From: Pseudomonas palmensis
GTDB taxonomy: Bacteria > Pseudomonadota > Gammaproteobacteria > Pseudomonadales > Pseudomonadaceae
Length of the DNA stretch: 64,000 nucleotides
NCBI RefSeq assembly: GCF_017848315.1
Contig: NZ_JAFKEC010000026.1
Coordinates: forward strand, 1-64,000
Reading direction: 5' to 3'
In this document: positions 1-9,887 of the stretch, one piece after another
Layout of the letters: the number at the start of each line of letters is the position of its first letter
Position numbering within the stretch: position 1 is the stretch's first letter
Notes under the pieces: generated by a model
The model's input: the letters and a program-made list of their open reading frames with translations, nothing else
What the model was told of the DNA's origin: nothing
The model's database searches: none
Translations under genes and position numbers: made by a program

Positions 1-1381
1 AGGGGGTGCTGGCGGGGGCGGGGAGTGGCCGCAGCGGGTCGGCCTGGCCACTGAAGGCGCCGTACCAGCAGGCCAGCGCGTAGGCCAGCAGCAACAGGCC
101 GAGCAGCTGCGCCAGGCGCTGGCCGGTGGTCTTCACGCCGAATTCCAGGGCGCCGAGGAACAGCGCCACGCCGGCTGCCAGCAGACCGATCAGCAGCAGG
201 GTGAGCGGGCCGGGCAGCACGCGGCTGAGCAGGCCGATGGCCAGGCCCAGCAGCAGCACGCCGATGGCGTTCTTCACCGTGACCAGCCACGGCCCGCTTT
301 TGGGCAGCCAGGCCGCACCGCCGGTGGCCACCAGCAGCAGCGGCGCGCCCATGCCCAGGCCCAGCGCGAAGAGTTTCAGCGCCCCGCCGATCGCATCGCC
401 GCTGGCGCTTATATAAAGCAGCGCACCGGCCAGTGGCGCCGACACGCAGGGCGAGACCAGCAGGCTGGAAACCACCCCGAGTACGGCGGCGCCCAGCAGC
501 GAGCCGCCCTTGGTCTGCCCGGCCACGCGGTCCAGGCGGCTGCTGATGAACTGCGGCAGCTTCAGTTCGAACAGGCCGAACATGGCCAGGGCGAATACCA
601 CGAAGAATGCCGCGAAGGGCACCAGCACCCAGGCCGATTGCAGGCGTGCCTGCAAATTGAGCTGGGCACCGAACAGGCCCATCAGCGCGCCGAGCAGGGC
701 GAAGCAGGCGGCCATCGGCAGCACGTAGGCCAGCGACAGGGCCAGGCCGCGACCGCCGCCGACCTGGCCACGCAGCACCACCCCGGAAAGGATCGGCAGC
801 ATCGGCAGCACGCAGGGGGTGAAGGTCAGGCCGACGCCGGCAAGAAAGAACAGCAGCATTTCCTTCCAGCTCCAGGCATTGCTGCTGGCCGGGGCGGCGG
901 CGGTGGATGCGGCGCCGACGCCGTCGATGCTCAGGCGCTCGGTTTCTGGCGGGTAGCACAGGCCCTTGTCGGCGCAGCCCTGATAGCTCACCACCAGGGT
1001 GAAGGGGCGCTGGTCGGCAGTGCGTGGCAGGTCGATGTCGAGGATGCCGTGGTACACCTCGACGTCGCCGAAGTACTCGTCGTGCTTGGCCTCGCCGGCA
1101 GGTAGCTGCGCGGTGCCCAGGGCGATGTCGGCAGGTTCGGTACGGAACTGGAAGCGGTGACGATAGAGGTAGTAACCCTCGGTGGTGACGAAGCGCAGCT
1201 TGATGGCCTGGGCGTCGCCCTGGATCAGGTTGAGCTTGAAGGCTTCGCGCACGGGCAGGAAGTCGGCGCTGTTGTTCAGGCCCGGTGCGCCGAGTGTGGC
1301 GCTGGGGCGGTTGTCGAGCAGCCCGGCGCCCATGGCGGGCAGGGCCAGGACCAGAAGCAGGAGGCAAAGCAGGCGACGCAT
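1..1381 (-). CDS. dsbD: Thiol:disulfide interchange protein DsbD, 3' part missing
   Basis: DsbD passes electrons from cytoplasmic thioredoxin across the inner membrane to periplasmic disulfide isomerase and cytochrome c maturation proteins. The reading frame starts at the ATG at 1381 and runs out of the window, so about 460 N-terminal residues are visible. They show a cleavable signal peptide (MRRLLCLLLL...), an N-terminal periplasmic domain with the pair GCADKGLCYPP, and then a polytopic membrane domain whose first helix carries FTPCVLPM and a later one SPCVSAPL, the two redox cysteines of the DsbD core. The C-terminal thioredoxin-like domain should lie beyond base 1. The gene next door on the same strand is a chemoreceptor, the order seen for dipZ (PA4845) and PA4844 in P. 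aeruginosa. The family call is very safe; the start is supported by the signal peptide. Confidence 0.93.
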   Translation of the reverse strand, partial: MRRLLCLLLLVLALPAMGAGLLDNRPSATLGAPGLNNSADFLPVREAFKLNLIQGDAQAIKLRFVTTEGYYLYRHRFQFRTEPADIALGTAQLPAGEAKHDEYFGDVEVYHGILDIDLPRTADQRPFTLVVSYQGCADKGLCYPPETERLSIDGVGAASTAAAPASSNAWSWKEMLLFFLAGVGLTFTPCVLPMLPILSGVVLRGQVGGGRGLALSLAYVLPMAACFALLGALMGLFGAQLNLQARLQSAWVLVPFAAFFVVFALAMFGLFELKLPQFISSRLDRVAGQTKGGSLLGAAVLGVVSSLLVSPCVSAPLAGALLYISASGDAIGGALKLFALGLGMGAPLLLVATGGAAWLPKSGPWLVTVKNAIGVLLLGLAIGLLSRVLPGPLTLLLIGLLAAGVALFLGALEFGVKTTGQRLAQLLGLLLLAYALACWYGAFSGQADPLRPLPAPASTP

Positions 1382-1451
1382 GAGCGGTCTCGCTGGGGGG
1401 AACGTGGGGGCAATGATAACGGAGTTTGAGCAGGAGCAATCGAGTTGAACC

Positions 1452-1536
1452 CATCGCGGGTCAAGCCCGCTCCCACAGACAATGCATCTGGCTCAATCAG
1501 GATGCATACCTGTGGGAGCGGGCTTGACCCGCGAGA
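1452..1536. repeat. REP inverted pair, type A
   Basis: Two oppositely oriented copies of a repeat with the core CGCGGGTCAAGCCCGCTCCC (1455-1474, mirrored at 1513-1535) are separated by about 35 bases. The same pair recurs at 16247-16315 and 22667-22733. This is the form of Pseudomonas REP/REPIN elements, which are mobilised by RAYT transposases. It lies between dsbD and the chemoreceptor stop. Confidence 0.9.
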
Positions 1537-1546
1537 GTCCCCTGGA

Positions 1547-3508
1547 TCAGACCCGGAACGCCTGTACGGCGGTGTTCAGCTCCCCGCCCAGGCGCAGCAG
1601 ATGCTCACCCTGCTCGCGCCCCTCGCCAATGCGCTCCAGGTTGTCCGCGCCCAGTTCGTGGATCCGTTCGCTATGGTCGCGAATCTCGCTCACCGCACCG
1701 CTCTGCTGCGCGGTCACGTCGGCGATGCGTACGGCGGTCTGCGCAATGGTCTGGATCGCCGCGACAATCTCGTCCAGCGCTCCATCGGCCGACTGCGCCT
1801 GCTGGGCAGTGGCCTCGGCGTGCTCCAGTTGCGCGCGCATGCCTTCCACCGATTCGCGTGCCGCCTGCTGCAGGCGCGCGATCAGGGTCTGGATTTCGCC
1901 GGTGGCTCCGGTGGTGCGCTGGGCCAGCGAACGCACCTCCTCGGCCACCACGGCAAAGCCGCGGCCCATCTCGCCGGCCCTTGCCGCCTCGATGGCCGCA
2001 TTCAGGGCCAGCAAGTTGGTCTGTTCGGCAATCGAGCGGATCACCGTGAGCACGCCGCCAATGGTCGCCGACTCCTGGGCCAGGCCCTCGATCATCTGTG
2101 CATTGCCCTGCACCTCGTCCACCAGCAGGCGCAGCCCGCTCAGGCTCTGGCCGATCACCGCCTGGCCCTGTTCCACCGCCAGCCCCGCGTGGCGGCTGGC
2201 GTCGGCGGCCTGGCTGGCATCGCCGGCCACCTGGGTGATGGTGGCCTCCAGTTCGCCCAGCGCATCGCGGATCTGCGCGGTGTCGCCGGCCTGGCGCTCG
2301 GCGCCGTCGTGCAGCGCGCTGCTCATGCCGGCCAGGGCGTGGCTGCTGCCGGCCACCTGCTCGGCGTTGCTGCGGATGGTGCCCACCAGGTCCACCAGGT
2401 AGGCACGCAGGCGGTTGAGCGAGTCCTGGATGTCGTGCATTTCGCGGTTGCTGCGCCCCAGCGCAATGGCCTGGCTGAAGTCGCCGCCGGCCCACTGCGA
2501 GAGCGCCGGCGCCAGGTTGCCCAGCACCCGCGCCAGGCGCCGCTGCAAGGTGTCGATGAGCAGGGCGATCAGCAGGATCAACCCGATCATCAGGCCCTGG
2601 ATCACCCGCACTTCGCCCTGGATCTGCCCATGCTGCGCGCGCACCCCCGGTTCCAGGTCGGCGATGGCCTGCTGCACGGCGGCCATGCGCGCCTGGGTGG
2701 TGGTGGCCAGTTCGGTACGGCGCTCGATCTGCGCGCGGGTGCGCTGCAGTTCTGCCGGGTAGCGCGCCAGCAAACTGCCCAGCTCGCGCTTGAGGGCCAC
2801 GCCGACGTCTTCGGCGCTGGTGGTGGCCTCGCTCTGCAGGCCCATCATCGCGGCGAAGTCGTCGGCGCCGGATTCCACCGCCGCGGTCACGCCCAGCAAT
2901 GGCAGGGCGTCGAGGGCTTTGGCCTGGGTGATGATCAGTTGCAGTTCGCGCTCCACCTCGTCGGCCAGCTCGCTGCGCCCGCTGCTCACCAGCTTGTCAC
3001 GCGCCAGCGACAGGCGGCCCAGGTGCAGGCTGGCTTCCAGCAGTGCCGATTGGTAATGCGCCGCCTCGGGGTGGCCGCTGTCGTGGGCGTAGCGGGCGAG
3101 CTGTTCGAGGTTGGCGCCCAGTTCGCGTTCGGCCTGCAGCAACAGGGCCTGGGGGTCGCCGGCGAGCTTGCCGGCGGCCAGCAGCTCATTGGCGGTGAAT
3201 GCCTGCAGGGTGTCGAGGCTGGGGCGCAGTTGCGCGGCCAGCTCATCGGGCAGCTGGGCCAGTTCCTGTTGCAGGTCCTGGGTGCTCTGCAGGGCGGTGG
3301 CGTGGCGCAGGGCATCGCCACTGTTCAGGTAATCCTGGGTGTTGCGGGCCACCTGGTTCTGGAACTGCTGGGACAGCGCCAGGTAACGCTCCATCAACAG
3401 GTAGGGCTGTTCCAGGGCACGTTGCGACCACCACAGGGTCGCCCCCAGGGCCAGGCACACGGTTACCAGCAGCAGGGTGTTCAGATTGGTCAGCAACTTC
3501 AGGCGCAT
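1547..3508 (-). CDS. Methyl-accepting chemotaxis protein, CtpL-like
   Basis: An inner-membrane chemoreceptor of 653 residues. An N-terminal membrane helix (about 9-27), a large all-helical periplasmic sensor of about 270 residues, a second helix (about 303-320), a HAMP-like linker and a long cytoplasmic coiled coil follow in order. The conserved hairpin tip reads [20 protein letters not shown], so it should signal through CheA/CheW to the flagellar motor. The sensor is larger than the four-helix Tar type. Position beside dsbD and gcbA matches P. aeruginosa PA4844, CtpL, reported as a receptor for inorganic phosphate and some chlorinated aromatics; that ligand is inferred from synteny only. 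No strong ribosome binding site is seen, but the hydrophobic N-terminus supports the ATG at 3508. Confidence 0.88.
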   Translation of the reverse strand: MRLKLLTNLNTLLLVTVCLALGATLWWSQRALEQPYLLMERYLALSQQFQNQVARNTQDYLNSGDALRHATALQSTQDLQQELAQLPDELAAQLRPSLDTLQAFTANELLAAGKLAGDPQALLLQAERELGANLEQLARYAHDSGHPEAAHYQSALLEASLHLGRLSLARDKLVSSGRSELADEVERELQLIITQAKALDALPLLGVTAAVESGADDFAAMMGLQSEATTSAEDVGVALKRELGSLLARYPAELQRTRAQIERRTELATTTQARMAAVQQAIADLEPGVRAQHGQIQGEVRVIQGLMIGLILLIALLIDTLQRRLARVLGNLAPALSQWAGGDFSQAIALGRSNREMHDIQDSLNRLRAYLVDLVGTIRSNAEQVAGSSHALAGMSSALHDGAERQAGDTAQIRDALGELEATITQVAGDASQAADASRHAGLAVEQGQAVIGQSLSGLRLLVDEVQGNAQMIEGLAQESATIGGVLTVIRSIAEQTNLLALNAAIEAARAGEMGRGFAVVAEEVRSLAQRTTGATGEIQTLIARLQQAARESVEGMRAQLEHAEATAQQAQSADGALDEIVAAIQTIAQTAVRIADVTAQQSGAVSEIRDHSERIHELGADNLERIGEGREQGEHLLRLGGELNTAVQAFRV

Positions 3509-3620
3509 GAGCGGGCTCTACCAACGGCGGGATGGCAAGTGCCTGAAGTTATTGCGTTTTTATGACGTGGTTATGACGATGGCAGGGGTGTTGCGAAATA
3601 AAGTGGCTATATGGTGGCCC

Positions 3621-3648
3621 TGTCGCCGGCAACGCCGGCTCTTACAGG
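3621..3648. repeat. Single REP element, type B
   Basis: One copy of the second REP type in this window, with core CGCCGGCAACGCCGGCTC, whose arms form a GCCGGC palindrome. It lies between the starts side of the chemoreceptor and the stop of gcbA. Related copies are at 9811-9876, 41617-41643 and downstream of copZ. Confidence 0.75.
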
Positions 3649-3671
3649 GGCCGGGTTGCTGGCGAAAAGGC

Positions 3672-5288
3672 TCAGGCCTCGACCCGCTGTACGCAGTTGC
3701 GCCCCGCACCCTTGGCCAGGTACAGCGCCTCGTCAGCTGCGGTGGCCATGCTCAGCGCATCCAGCCCGTCGCTCAGTTGCACCACCCCGGCACTGAAGGT
3801 GCACGACAGGTCACGCGGCTGCGCCGGGTAGTGGATCTCGGCAAAGCGCCGGCGAATCTCGTCCAGCACCTTGTGCGCCGCGTGCAGGTCGGTGTTGGGC
3901 ATCACGATGGCGAACTCTTCGCCGCCATAACGGCCGATGAAGTCGGTCTTGCGCAGGCGCTGCTTGAGAAACAGCGCCAGGCTCTTGATCACCCGGTCGC
4001 CCATGGGGTGGCCGTGGCTGTCGTTGACCTTCTTGAAGTGGTCGATGTCGAGCATGGCAAAGCTCAGCGGGCGGTCTTCGCGCCGCGCCCGGAAGCTGCA
4101 GTCTTCGAGCAGTTGCAGGATGTGCGTGTGGTTGTACAGCCCGGTGAGGCTGTCGCGCACCATGCGCGCCTTGAGGTTGCGCGCCCTGGCCGCACGGTTG
4201 CGCACGGTGGTGATCAGGTGGCGCGAACGGATCGGCTTGGTGAGGAAGTCGTCGCCACCCTCGCTCATGGCATCGAGCTGCTTGTCCAGGTCGTCCTCGG
4301 CCGACAGGTAGATGATCGGCACGCTCACATAGCGGTCGTTGTGGCGGATCACCTTGGCCAGCTCGGTGCCGGTGCAGGCGGGCATGTACATGTCGAGGAT
4401 GATCAGGTCGGGCTGAAAGTCGGCCAGCTCGGCCATGGTCTGGATCGGATCGGTGAGGGTGCGGGTGACGATGCCGGCATTGTTGAGCAGGCGCTCGGTG
4501 TGCAGTGCCTGGGCACGCGAGTCGTCGATCACCAGCACCTTGAACGGTTCGTACTGGGTCACGCTGGTGAGCAGCTCGACCTTTTCCAGCAGGCTGGAGG
4601 CCTCCAGGGTACCGGTGAGAAATTCCTGGCCGCCGGCGCGTACCGCGGCAAGCCGGGTGGGGGTGTCGGTTTCGTGCAGGCTGAAGAACAGCAGCGGTAC
4701 GCGCTGCTCCAGGCCCTGCTGGGCCTGGGCAGCCAGCTGCAGGCCCTGGCCCTGGCCGCCGAAGTCGACATCCATGACGATCGCCGCCGGCAGGCGCTCG
4801 GCCATCGAGGCCTGGAACGCCTCGGGGCTGTACAGCGGCTCGACCCCCAGGCCGAAGAACTCCAGCTGCTTGGCCAGGCGCTCGGCGCGCTCGTGGTCCT
4901 GCAGCATCACGTAGATGGGCTTGCGCAGCGGCGGCAGCGGGGTGCGCTCGAGCTGGTCGCCCTGGCGCAACCCGGTACGCGACAGGCGCTGCATCAGGCG
5001 GTTGAGTTCGTTGATCAGGCTGCTGCTCAGGCGCGCGCTGTTGGCCTCCACCGCCGCCAGGGTCTGGCCGATGGCATCGGCCAGCAGGCTGTGCTCGGGC
5101 TGCTCGAAGCGTTCGGCGTAGCGCTGCAGGCGCAGGTTGGCCTCGCCCAGCTCGCTCAGGTCGCAACTGGTCCACTCGCTGCGCTGCAGGCGCTGCCAGA
5201 TCTCGAGAATTTGCCGGGCCTGGTGAATGACCCGCTGGGCAAAGTGTTGCTTGAGGCGCGCACGATTCGGGTCTTCTGGCTCGGTCAT
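3672..5288 (-). CDS. gcbA: Diguanylate cyclase with two receiver domains, GcbA
   Basis: This 538-residue protein should make cyclic di-GMP and so favour attachment. Residues 1-120 are helical and unassigned. Residues about 124-240 form a receiver-like domain with MDVDF (D173) but without the paired acidic residues at its first strand. Residues 248-365 are a full receiver: DD at 255-256, phosphoacceptor D299 in LDMYMP, and K351 in TKP. The GGDEF domain starts near 378 (DSLTGLYN); its active site is GGEEF (455-459), and an RxxD inhibitory site (R446-D449) lies five residues before it, so both catalysis and product inhibition look intact. Synteny with P. aeruginosa PA4843 and P. fluorescens GcbA supports the name. 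The ATG at 5288 has an AGGA four bases upstream. Confidence 0.9.
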   Translation of the reverse strand: MTEPEDPNRARLKQHFAQRVIHQARQILEIWQRLQRSEWTSCDLSELGEANLRLQRYAERFEQPEHSLLADAIGQTLAAVEANSARLSSSLINELNRLMQRLSRTGLRQGDQLERTPLPPLRKPIYVMLQDHERAERLAKQLEFFGLGVEPLYSPEAFQASMAERLPAAIVMDVDFGGQGQGLQLAAQAQQGLEQRVPLLFFSLHETDTPTRLAAVRAGGQEFLTGTLEASSLLEKVELLTSVTQYEPFKVLVIDDSRAQALHTERLLNNAGIVTRTLTDPIQTMAELADFQPDLIILDMYMPACTGTELAKVIRHNDRYVSVPIIYLSAEDDLDKQLDAMSEGGDDFLTKPIRSRHLITTVRNRAARARNLKARMVRDSLTGLYNHTHILQLLEDCSFRARREDRPLSFAMLDIDHFKKVNDSHGHPMGDRVIKSLALFLKQRLRKTDFIGRYGGEEFAIVMPNTDLHAAHKVLDEIRRRFAEIHYPAQPRDLSCTFSAGVVQLSDGLDALSMATAADEALYLAKGAGRNCVQRVEA

Positions 5289-5419
5289 GTCCTGACTACT
5301 TGTAAGGGGTGAGGCAATTCGAGTGATGGCTCTATGCTAGCACCACTTTTCCGGCAATCGAGTGTGCTGCATCAATTAACTGGGGTGGCGCTAAATTCCG
5401 TTCCTGACCCGTTAGTCAC

Positions 5420-5449
5420 TTATGCGAAGCGGCGCGCTTGATTTATAGT
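5420..5449 (+). promoter_or_regulatory. Possible sigma-70 promoter for the DUF2333-Nudix operon
   Basis: In the 278-base divergent gap between gcbA and the DUF2333 gene, TATAGT at 5444-5449 follows TTATGC (5420-5425) by 18 bases. The -35 match is poor, so this is only the best-looking candidate. The rest of the gap shows no other structure I can name. Confidence 0.3.
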
Positions 5450-5566
5450 GCAGGCTTGGCTGGCGCCCCGGCCGCGCACGCTGGCACACAATGCTGGCCG
5501 GCGTGGGCACGAAGCGGGGGCCGCGCGGTCGAACCCTGGACACGACCTGACAGAAAGGACAACGCC

Positions 5567-6640
5567 ATGCTGGACTGGAAAAACCGTACAGGCAAAGCCG
5601 AGGCACGCGAGCGGGTGGACGCCCGTGGCTCGGGCACCCGCAGCTACTTCGGCGGGCTGTTGTTCAGCCGGGCGCTGGGCACCCTGATCGGTCTGTACCT
5701 GCTGGTGACCATCGCCCTGGGCTGGTACTGGAGCCAGGAGCCCGACCTGTTCCCGGTGCAGCAGAACGCCCAGGCCGCCGCCGAGCGCAACGGCCAGCAG
5801 ATGGTCGTCGGCTACACCACTGTCGAAACCCTCAAGACCGTGGTTGCCACCCTGCTCGACAAGCCAGGCGGCTACATCTCCAACGACCGCTTCCCGCCGG
5901 GCCTGTGGATGGACAACATGCCCAGCTGGGAATATGGCGTGCTGGTGCAGGTACGTGACCTCAGCCGTGCCCTGCGCAAGGACTTCGCCCGTTCGCAGTC
6001 GCAGTCGGCCGAAGACGCCGACCTTGCCAAGGCCGAGCCGCGCTTCAACTTCGACAACAAGAGCTGGATCCTGCCGTCGAGCGAGTCGGAGTACCAGGAA
6101 GGCATCAATTCGCTGAACCGCTACCAGAAGCGCCTGGCTTCGCCAGACCAGCAGGGCGCGCTGTTCTACACCCGTGCCGACAACCTCAACAACTGGCTGG
6201 GCGACGTGGCCACGCGCCTGGGCTCGCTGTCCCAGCGCCTGTCGGCCAGCGTGGGCCGAGTCAAGCTCAACACCACCCTCAAGACCGAATCGGTGGTGCC
6301 GGGCCAGGTGCCGCAGCTGGACGAGGAAGTGGTCGAGACGCCGTGGCTGCAGATCGACAACGTGTTCTATGAAGCCCGTGGCCAGGCCTGGGCGCTGTCG
6401 CACCTGCTGCGCGCCATCGAGGTCGACTTCGCCGACGTGCTGGCCAAGAAGAACGCCACCGTCAGCGTGCGCCAGATCATCCGTGAGCTGGAAGCCTCGC
6501 AGGAGCCGCTGTGGAGCCCGATGGTACTCAACGGCAGCGGCTTCGGCATGTGGGCCAACCACTCGCTGGTGATGGCCAACTACATTTCCCGCGCCAACGC
6601 CGCAGTGATCGACCTGCGCCAGCTGCTGTCCCAGGGCTGA
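5567..6640 (+). CDS. DUF2333 family membrane-anchored protein
   Basis: A 357-residue protein of unknown function, one per genome in Pseudomonas and counterpart of PA4842 by position. I chose the ATG at 5567 because AGAAAGGA lies just upstream and because a single membrane helix (about residues 27-48, LGTLIGLYLLVTIALGWYW) then sits near the N-terminus; an earlier in-frame start would add 43 low-quality residues. The remainder is soluble, charged and probably periplasmic, without cysteines or recognisable catalytic motifs. The stop overlaps the start of the Nudix gene (TGATG), so the two are translationally coupled. Confidence 0.85.
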   Translation: MLDWKNRTGKAEARERVDARGSGTRSYFGGLLFSRALGTLIGLYLLVTIALGWYWSQEPDLFPVQQNAQAAAERNGQQMVVGYTTVETLKTVVATLLDKPGGYISNDRFPPGLWMDNMPSWEYGVLVQVRDLSRALRKDFARSQSQSAEDADLAKAEPRFNFDNKSWILPSSESEYQEGINSLNRYQKRLASPDQQGALFYTRADNLNNWLGDVATRLGSLSQRLSASVGRVKLNTTLKTESVVPGQVPQLDEEVVETPWLQIDNVFYEARGQAWALSHLLRAIEVDFADVLAKKNATVSVRQIIRELEASQEPLWSPMVLNGSGFGMWANHSLVMANYISRANAAVIDLRQLLSQG

Positions 6641-7176
6641 TGCTGTTCAGCCAGAGCGAGGCGGCGCACCGCGCCGCCTCGGATGCCGAGCGCATCGCCT
6701 GGGTCGACGAGCAGGACAACCTGCTCGGCGCCAGGCCGCGGGCCGAGCTGCGCGAGCAGGGGCTGATCGGGCGGGGCACCTACATCCTGCTGTTCAACAG
6801 TGCCGGCGAGCTGTGCGTGCACCAGCGTACCCTGAGCAAGGCGATCTACCCCGGCTACTGGGATGTGGCCGCCGGCGGCATGGTCGACGAGCACGAAAGC
6901 TACGAGCGCTGCGCCGCGCGCGAGCTGGCCGAGGAGCTGGGGGTGAGCGGCGTGTCGCTGAGCTTCCACGAGCGCTTCTTCTTCGACCAGCCTGGCAACC
7001 GGCTCTGGTGCGCGGTGTTCTCGGCGGTCTGGGACGGGCCTTTGCGCCTGCAGCCCGAGGAAGTCAGCCAGGCCCGCTTCATGCCCTTGCAGGCAGCCCT
7101 GGACGACAGCCTGAGCACTCCCTACTGCCCCGACTCGCTGGCGGCGCTGAACCGTTTCGTGGCGCGGCGCGGCTGA
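6640..7176 (+). CDS. Nudix hydrolase, YfcD type
   Basis: A 178-residue Nudix hydrolase expected to cleave a nucleoside diphosphate linked to another group; the substrate is unknown. The Nudix box is complete: a glycine of GGMVDEHE, the glutamate seven residues later, then REL.EELGV, with the metal-binding glutamates present. N-terminal WVDEQDNLLG and the IPP-isomerase-like layout resemble E. coli YfcD. The start ATG overlaps the DUF2333 stop by one base. The next ATG in frame is well inside the fold, so this start is preferred. Position matches P. aeruginosa PA4841. Confidence 0.88.
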   Translation: MLFSQSEAAHRAASDAERIAWVDEQDNLLGARPRAELREQGLIGRGTYILLFNSAGELCVHQRTLSKAIYPGYWDVAAGGMVDEHESYERCAARELAEELGVSGVSLSFHERFFFDQPGNRLWCAVFSAVWDGPLRLQPEEVSQARFMPLQAALDDSLSTPYCPDSLAALNRFVARRG

Positions 7177-7213
7177 CGTCGCGAAAGCCAAGCAAAATGG
7201 CGCAGTTTTGCAC

Positions 7214-7242
7214 TTAGCATTCGGCGCAATTGTGGTTACACT
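7214..7242 (+). promoter_or_regulatory. Possible sigma-70 promoter for the SUI1 gene
   Basis: TTAGCA (7214-7219) and TACACT (7237-7242) are 17 bases apart, each with four of six consensus bases, and lie about 130 bases before the SUI1 start. It fits a separate transcript after the Nudix gene, but is a pattern match only. Confidence 0.35.
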
Positions 7243-7370
7243 GCGCGGCCTTTTCACCCTGCCACGGCTTGCCGCGGCAGGTGCGCTGCCCCTGCCAGAG
7301 TGGGGCTTCGCGGTCGGTACCTCGCCCCGGGGCATCGACCAGTTTTTGTCCTCAACGCAGAGGATCAAAA

Positions 7371-7742
7371 GTGGCCAAGAAAGCCGCATCATTCGCCGCC
7401 CTCGGTGGCCTGGTGTTCTCCACCGATGCAGGCCGGCATTGCCCGGACTGCAGCAAACCCGTCGATGCCTGCATCTGCAAGCAGACACTCATCCCCGAAG
7501 GCGACGGCATTGCCCGTGTGCGTCGTGAAAGCAAAGGCCGTGGCGGCAAGACGGTGACCACCATCAGTGGCGTACCGCTCCCCCTGGATCAACTCAAGGA
7601 ACTGGCCACCACGCTCAAGCGGCGTTGTGGTACGGGCGGCGCGTTGAAAGACGGCGTCATCGAGATCCAGGGCGACCACGTCGAGTTGTTGCTGGCCGAG
7701 CTGATCAAGCAAGGCTTCAAGGCGAAAAAGTCCGGCGGCTGA
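7371..7742 (+). CDS. SUI1/eIF1-like translation factor (YciH family)
   Basis: A 123-residue homologue of eukaryotic eIF1 and bacterial YciH, thought to act on the 30S subunit during start-codon selection or under stress. The N-terminal third holds four cysteines in HCPDCSKPVDACICK, likely a small zinc-binding element; the C-terminal domain carries the SUI1 signature (GKTVTTISG, CGTGGALKDG, IEIQGDH). The start is the GTG at 7371, giving MAKKAASF, with AGAGGA just upstream; the earlier in-frame start would add 47 unlike residues. It stands alone, 149 bases before speA, as PA4840 does before PA4839. Confidence 0.93.
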   Translation: MAKKAASFAALGGLVFSTDAGRHCPDCSKPVDACICKQTLIPEGDGIARVRRESKGRGGKTVTTISGVPLPLDQLKELATTLKRRCGTGGALKDGVIEIQGDHVELLLAELIKQGFKAKKSGG

Positions 7743-7891
7743 TGGCCGCTGCGAGGTTTTTCCTGCAGCACTTCTAAACTCGTTCCCTGGGCAGGGGTCT
7801 ATGCCTGAACAGGGAGAATCGTCATCTTCATTTTCTACACTGGCCAGCACGCCCTGGCCGGTGTTCACGACTTTCTTTATAGGGGACTTCG

Positions 7892-9805
7892 ATGTCCGTA
7901 CGACGCACACGCAAAGACGATGGCAGCCAATGGACCGTGGCCGACAGCCGCAGTGTTTACGGCATTCGCCATTGGGGCGCGGGTTACTTCGCGATCAACG
8001 AGGCCGGGCGCGTCGAAGTACGCCCCAACGGGCCGGACAGTGCGCCGATCGACCTGTACGAGCAGGTCGACGAGCTGCGCCAGAGCGGCCTGTCGCTGCC
8101 GCTGCTGGTACGTTTCCCCGACATCCTGCAACACCGCGTGCGCCAGCTGACCGGCGCATTCGACGCCAACATCGCGCGCCTGGAGTACCAGAGCCAGTAC
8201 ACCGCGCTGTACCCGATCAAGGTCAACCAGCAGGAAGCGGTGGTGGAGAACATCATCGCCACGCAGAACGTGTCCATCGGCCTTGAGGCCGGCTCCAAGC
8301 CCGAGCTGCTGGCGGTGCTGGCGCTGGCGCCCAAGGGCGGCACCATCGTCTGCAACGGCTACAAGGACCGCGAGTTCATCCGCCTGGCGCTGATGGGGCA
8401 GAAACTGGGTCACAACGTGTTCATCGTGATCGAGAAAGAATCCGAAGTGGCACTGGTGATCGAGGAAGCCGCCGACCTCAAGGTCAAGCCGCAGGTCGGC
8501 CTGCGCGTGCGCCTGTCGTCGCTGGCTTCGAGCAAGTGGGCCGATACCGGCGGCGAGAAGTCCAAGTTCGGCCTGTCGGCTGCGCAGCTGATTTCGGTAG
8601 TGCAGCGCTTTCGCGATGCCGGCCTGGACCAGGGCATTCGCCTGCTGCACTTTCACATGGGCTCGCAGATCGCCAACCTGGCGGACTACCAGCACGGCTT
8701 CAAGGAAGCCATCCGCTACTACGGCGAGCTGCGTGCGCTGGGCCTGCCAGTGGACCACATCGACGTGGGTGGCGGCCTGGGCGTGGACTACGACGGCACC
8801 CACTCGCGCAATGCCAGCTCGATCAACTACGACATGGACGACTACGCCGGCGTGGTGGTGGGCATGCTCAAGGAGTTCTGCGACGCGCAGGGCCTGCCGC
8901 ACCCGCACATCTTCTCCGAGAGCGGCCGCGCGCTGACCGCGCACCACGCGATGCTGGTGGTGCAGGTAACCGACGTCGAGAAGCACAACGACGAAGTACC
9001 CGAGATCGAGGACAAGCAGAGCCTGCCCGAAACCGTGCAGTGGCTGGCCGACCTGCTGGGCCCGACCGACATCGAGATGGTCACCGAGACCTACTGGCGT
9101 GCCACCCACTACATGAGCGACGTGGCCGCGCAATACGCCGACGGCAAGATCACCCTCGCGCAGAAGGCCCTGGCCGAGCAGTGCTACTTTGCCGTGTGCC
9201 GCCGGTTGCACAACTCGCTCAAGGCACGCCAGCGCTCGCACCGCCAGGTGCTGGACGAACTCAACGACAAGCTGGCCGACAAGTACATCTGCAACTTCTC
9301 GGTGTTCCAGAGCCTGCCCGACACCTGGGCCATCGGCCAGGTGTTGCCGATCCTGCCGCTGCATCGCCTGGGCGAAGAGCCGCTGCGCCGTGCGGTGCTG
9401 CAGGACCTGACCTGCGACTCGGACGGCAAGATCAACCAGTACGTCGACGAGCAGAGCATCGAGACCAGCCTGCCGGTACACGCCATCAACGAGGGCGAGG
9501 ACTACCTGTTGGGGATCTTCCTGGTGGGCGCGTACCAGGAAATCCTCGGGGACATGCACAACCTGTTCGGTGACACCGACTCGGTGAACATCTACCAGAA
9601 CCCCAACGGCAGCGTGTACCACGCCGGCATCGAGACCCACGACACCATCGAGGACATGCTGCGCTACGTGCACCTGTCGCCCGAAGAGCTGATGACCCAC
9701 TACCGCGACAAATGCGCCAGCGCGAAGATCACGGCGCGTGAGCGTACCCAGTTCCTGGATGCCTTGCGCCTTGGGCTGACCCGCTCGTCCTACCTGTCCT
9801 CCTGA
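7892..9805 (+). CDS. speA: Biosynthetic arginine decarboxylase
   Basis: SpeA converts arginine to agmatine and CO2, the entry step of agmatine-derived putrescine synthesis. At 637 residues it has the usual length. The pyridoxal phosphate lysine lies in YPIKVNQQ near residue 110; the barrel glycine-rich stretch [13 protein letters not shown] and the C-terminal cysteine motif [10 protein letters not shown] are present. The ATG at 7892 follows AGGGGA by four bases. It is monocistronic here, ended by a REP pair. The 149-base leader shows no clear riboswitch; I see no obvious promoter elements beyond AT-rich stretches. Confidence 0.97.
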   Translation: MSVRRTRKDDGSQWTVADSRSVYGIRHWGAGYFAINEAGRVEVRPNGPDSAPIDLYEQVDELRQSGLSLPLLVRFPDILQHRVRQLTGAFDANIARLEYQSQYTALYPIKVNQQEAVVENIIATQNVSIGLEAGSKPELLAVLALAPKGGTIVCNGYKDREFIRLALMGQKLGHNVFIVIEKESEVALVIEEAADLKVKPQVGLRVRLSSLASSKWADTGGEKSKFGLSAAQLISVVQRFRDAGLDQGIRLLHFHMGSQIANLADYQHGFKEAIRYYGELRALGLPVDHIDVGGGLGVDYDGTHSRNASSINYDMDDYAGVVVGMLKEFCDAQGLPHPHIFSESGRALTAHHAMLVVQVTDVEKHNDEVPEIEDKQSLPETVQWLADLLGPTDIEMVTETYWRATHYMSDVAAQYADGKITLAQKALAEQCYFAVCRRLHNSLKARQRSHRQVLDELNDKLADKYICNFSVFQSLPDTWAIGQVLPILPLHRLGEEPLRRAVLQDLTCDSDGKINQYVDEQSIETSLPVHAINEGEDYLLGIFLVGAYQEILGDMHNLFGDTDSVNIYQNPNGSVYHAGIETHDTIEDMLRYVHLSPEELMTHYRDKCASAKITARERTQFLDALRLGLTRSSYLSS

Positions 9806-9810
9806 CCGCT

Positions 9811-9876
9811 TTCGCCGGCAAGGCCGGCTCCTACAGGTTCATGCAATACCCTGTAGGAGCCGGCCTTGCCGGCGAA
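9811..9876. repeat. REP inverted pair, type B
   Basis: TTCGCCGGCAAGGCCGGCTC at 9811 and its mirror ending at 9876 form a long hairpin between the convergent stops of speA and the MATE gene. It may serve as a bidirectional transcription barrier. The core differs from the type A REPs at 1452, 16247 and 22667. Confidence 0.9.
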
Positions 9877-9887
9877 GAGGCCGTCAT

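Noticed and set aside
1445..5312. Long plus-strand frames over the chemoreceptor and gcbA
   Set aside because: They mirror genes with clear motifs (chemoreceptor hairpin, GGEEF) and have low-complexity translations.
7877..9700. 607-codon frame antisense to speA
   Set aside because: The sense strand is a full-length arginine decarboxylase; the antisense product shows no family features.
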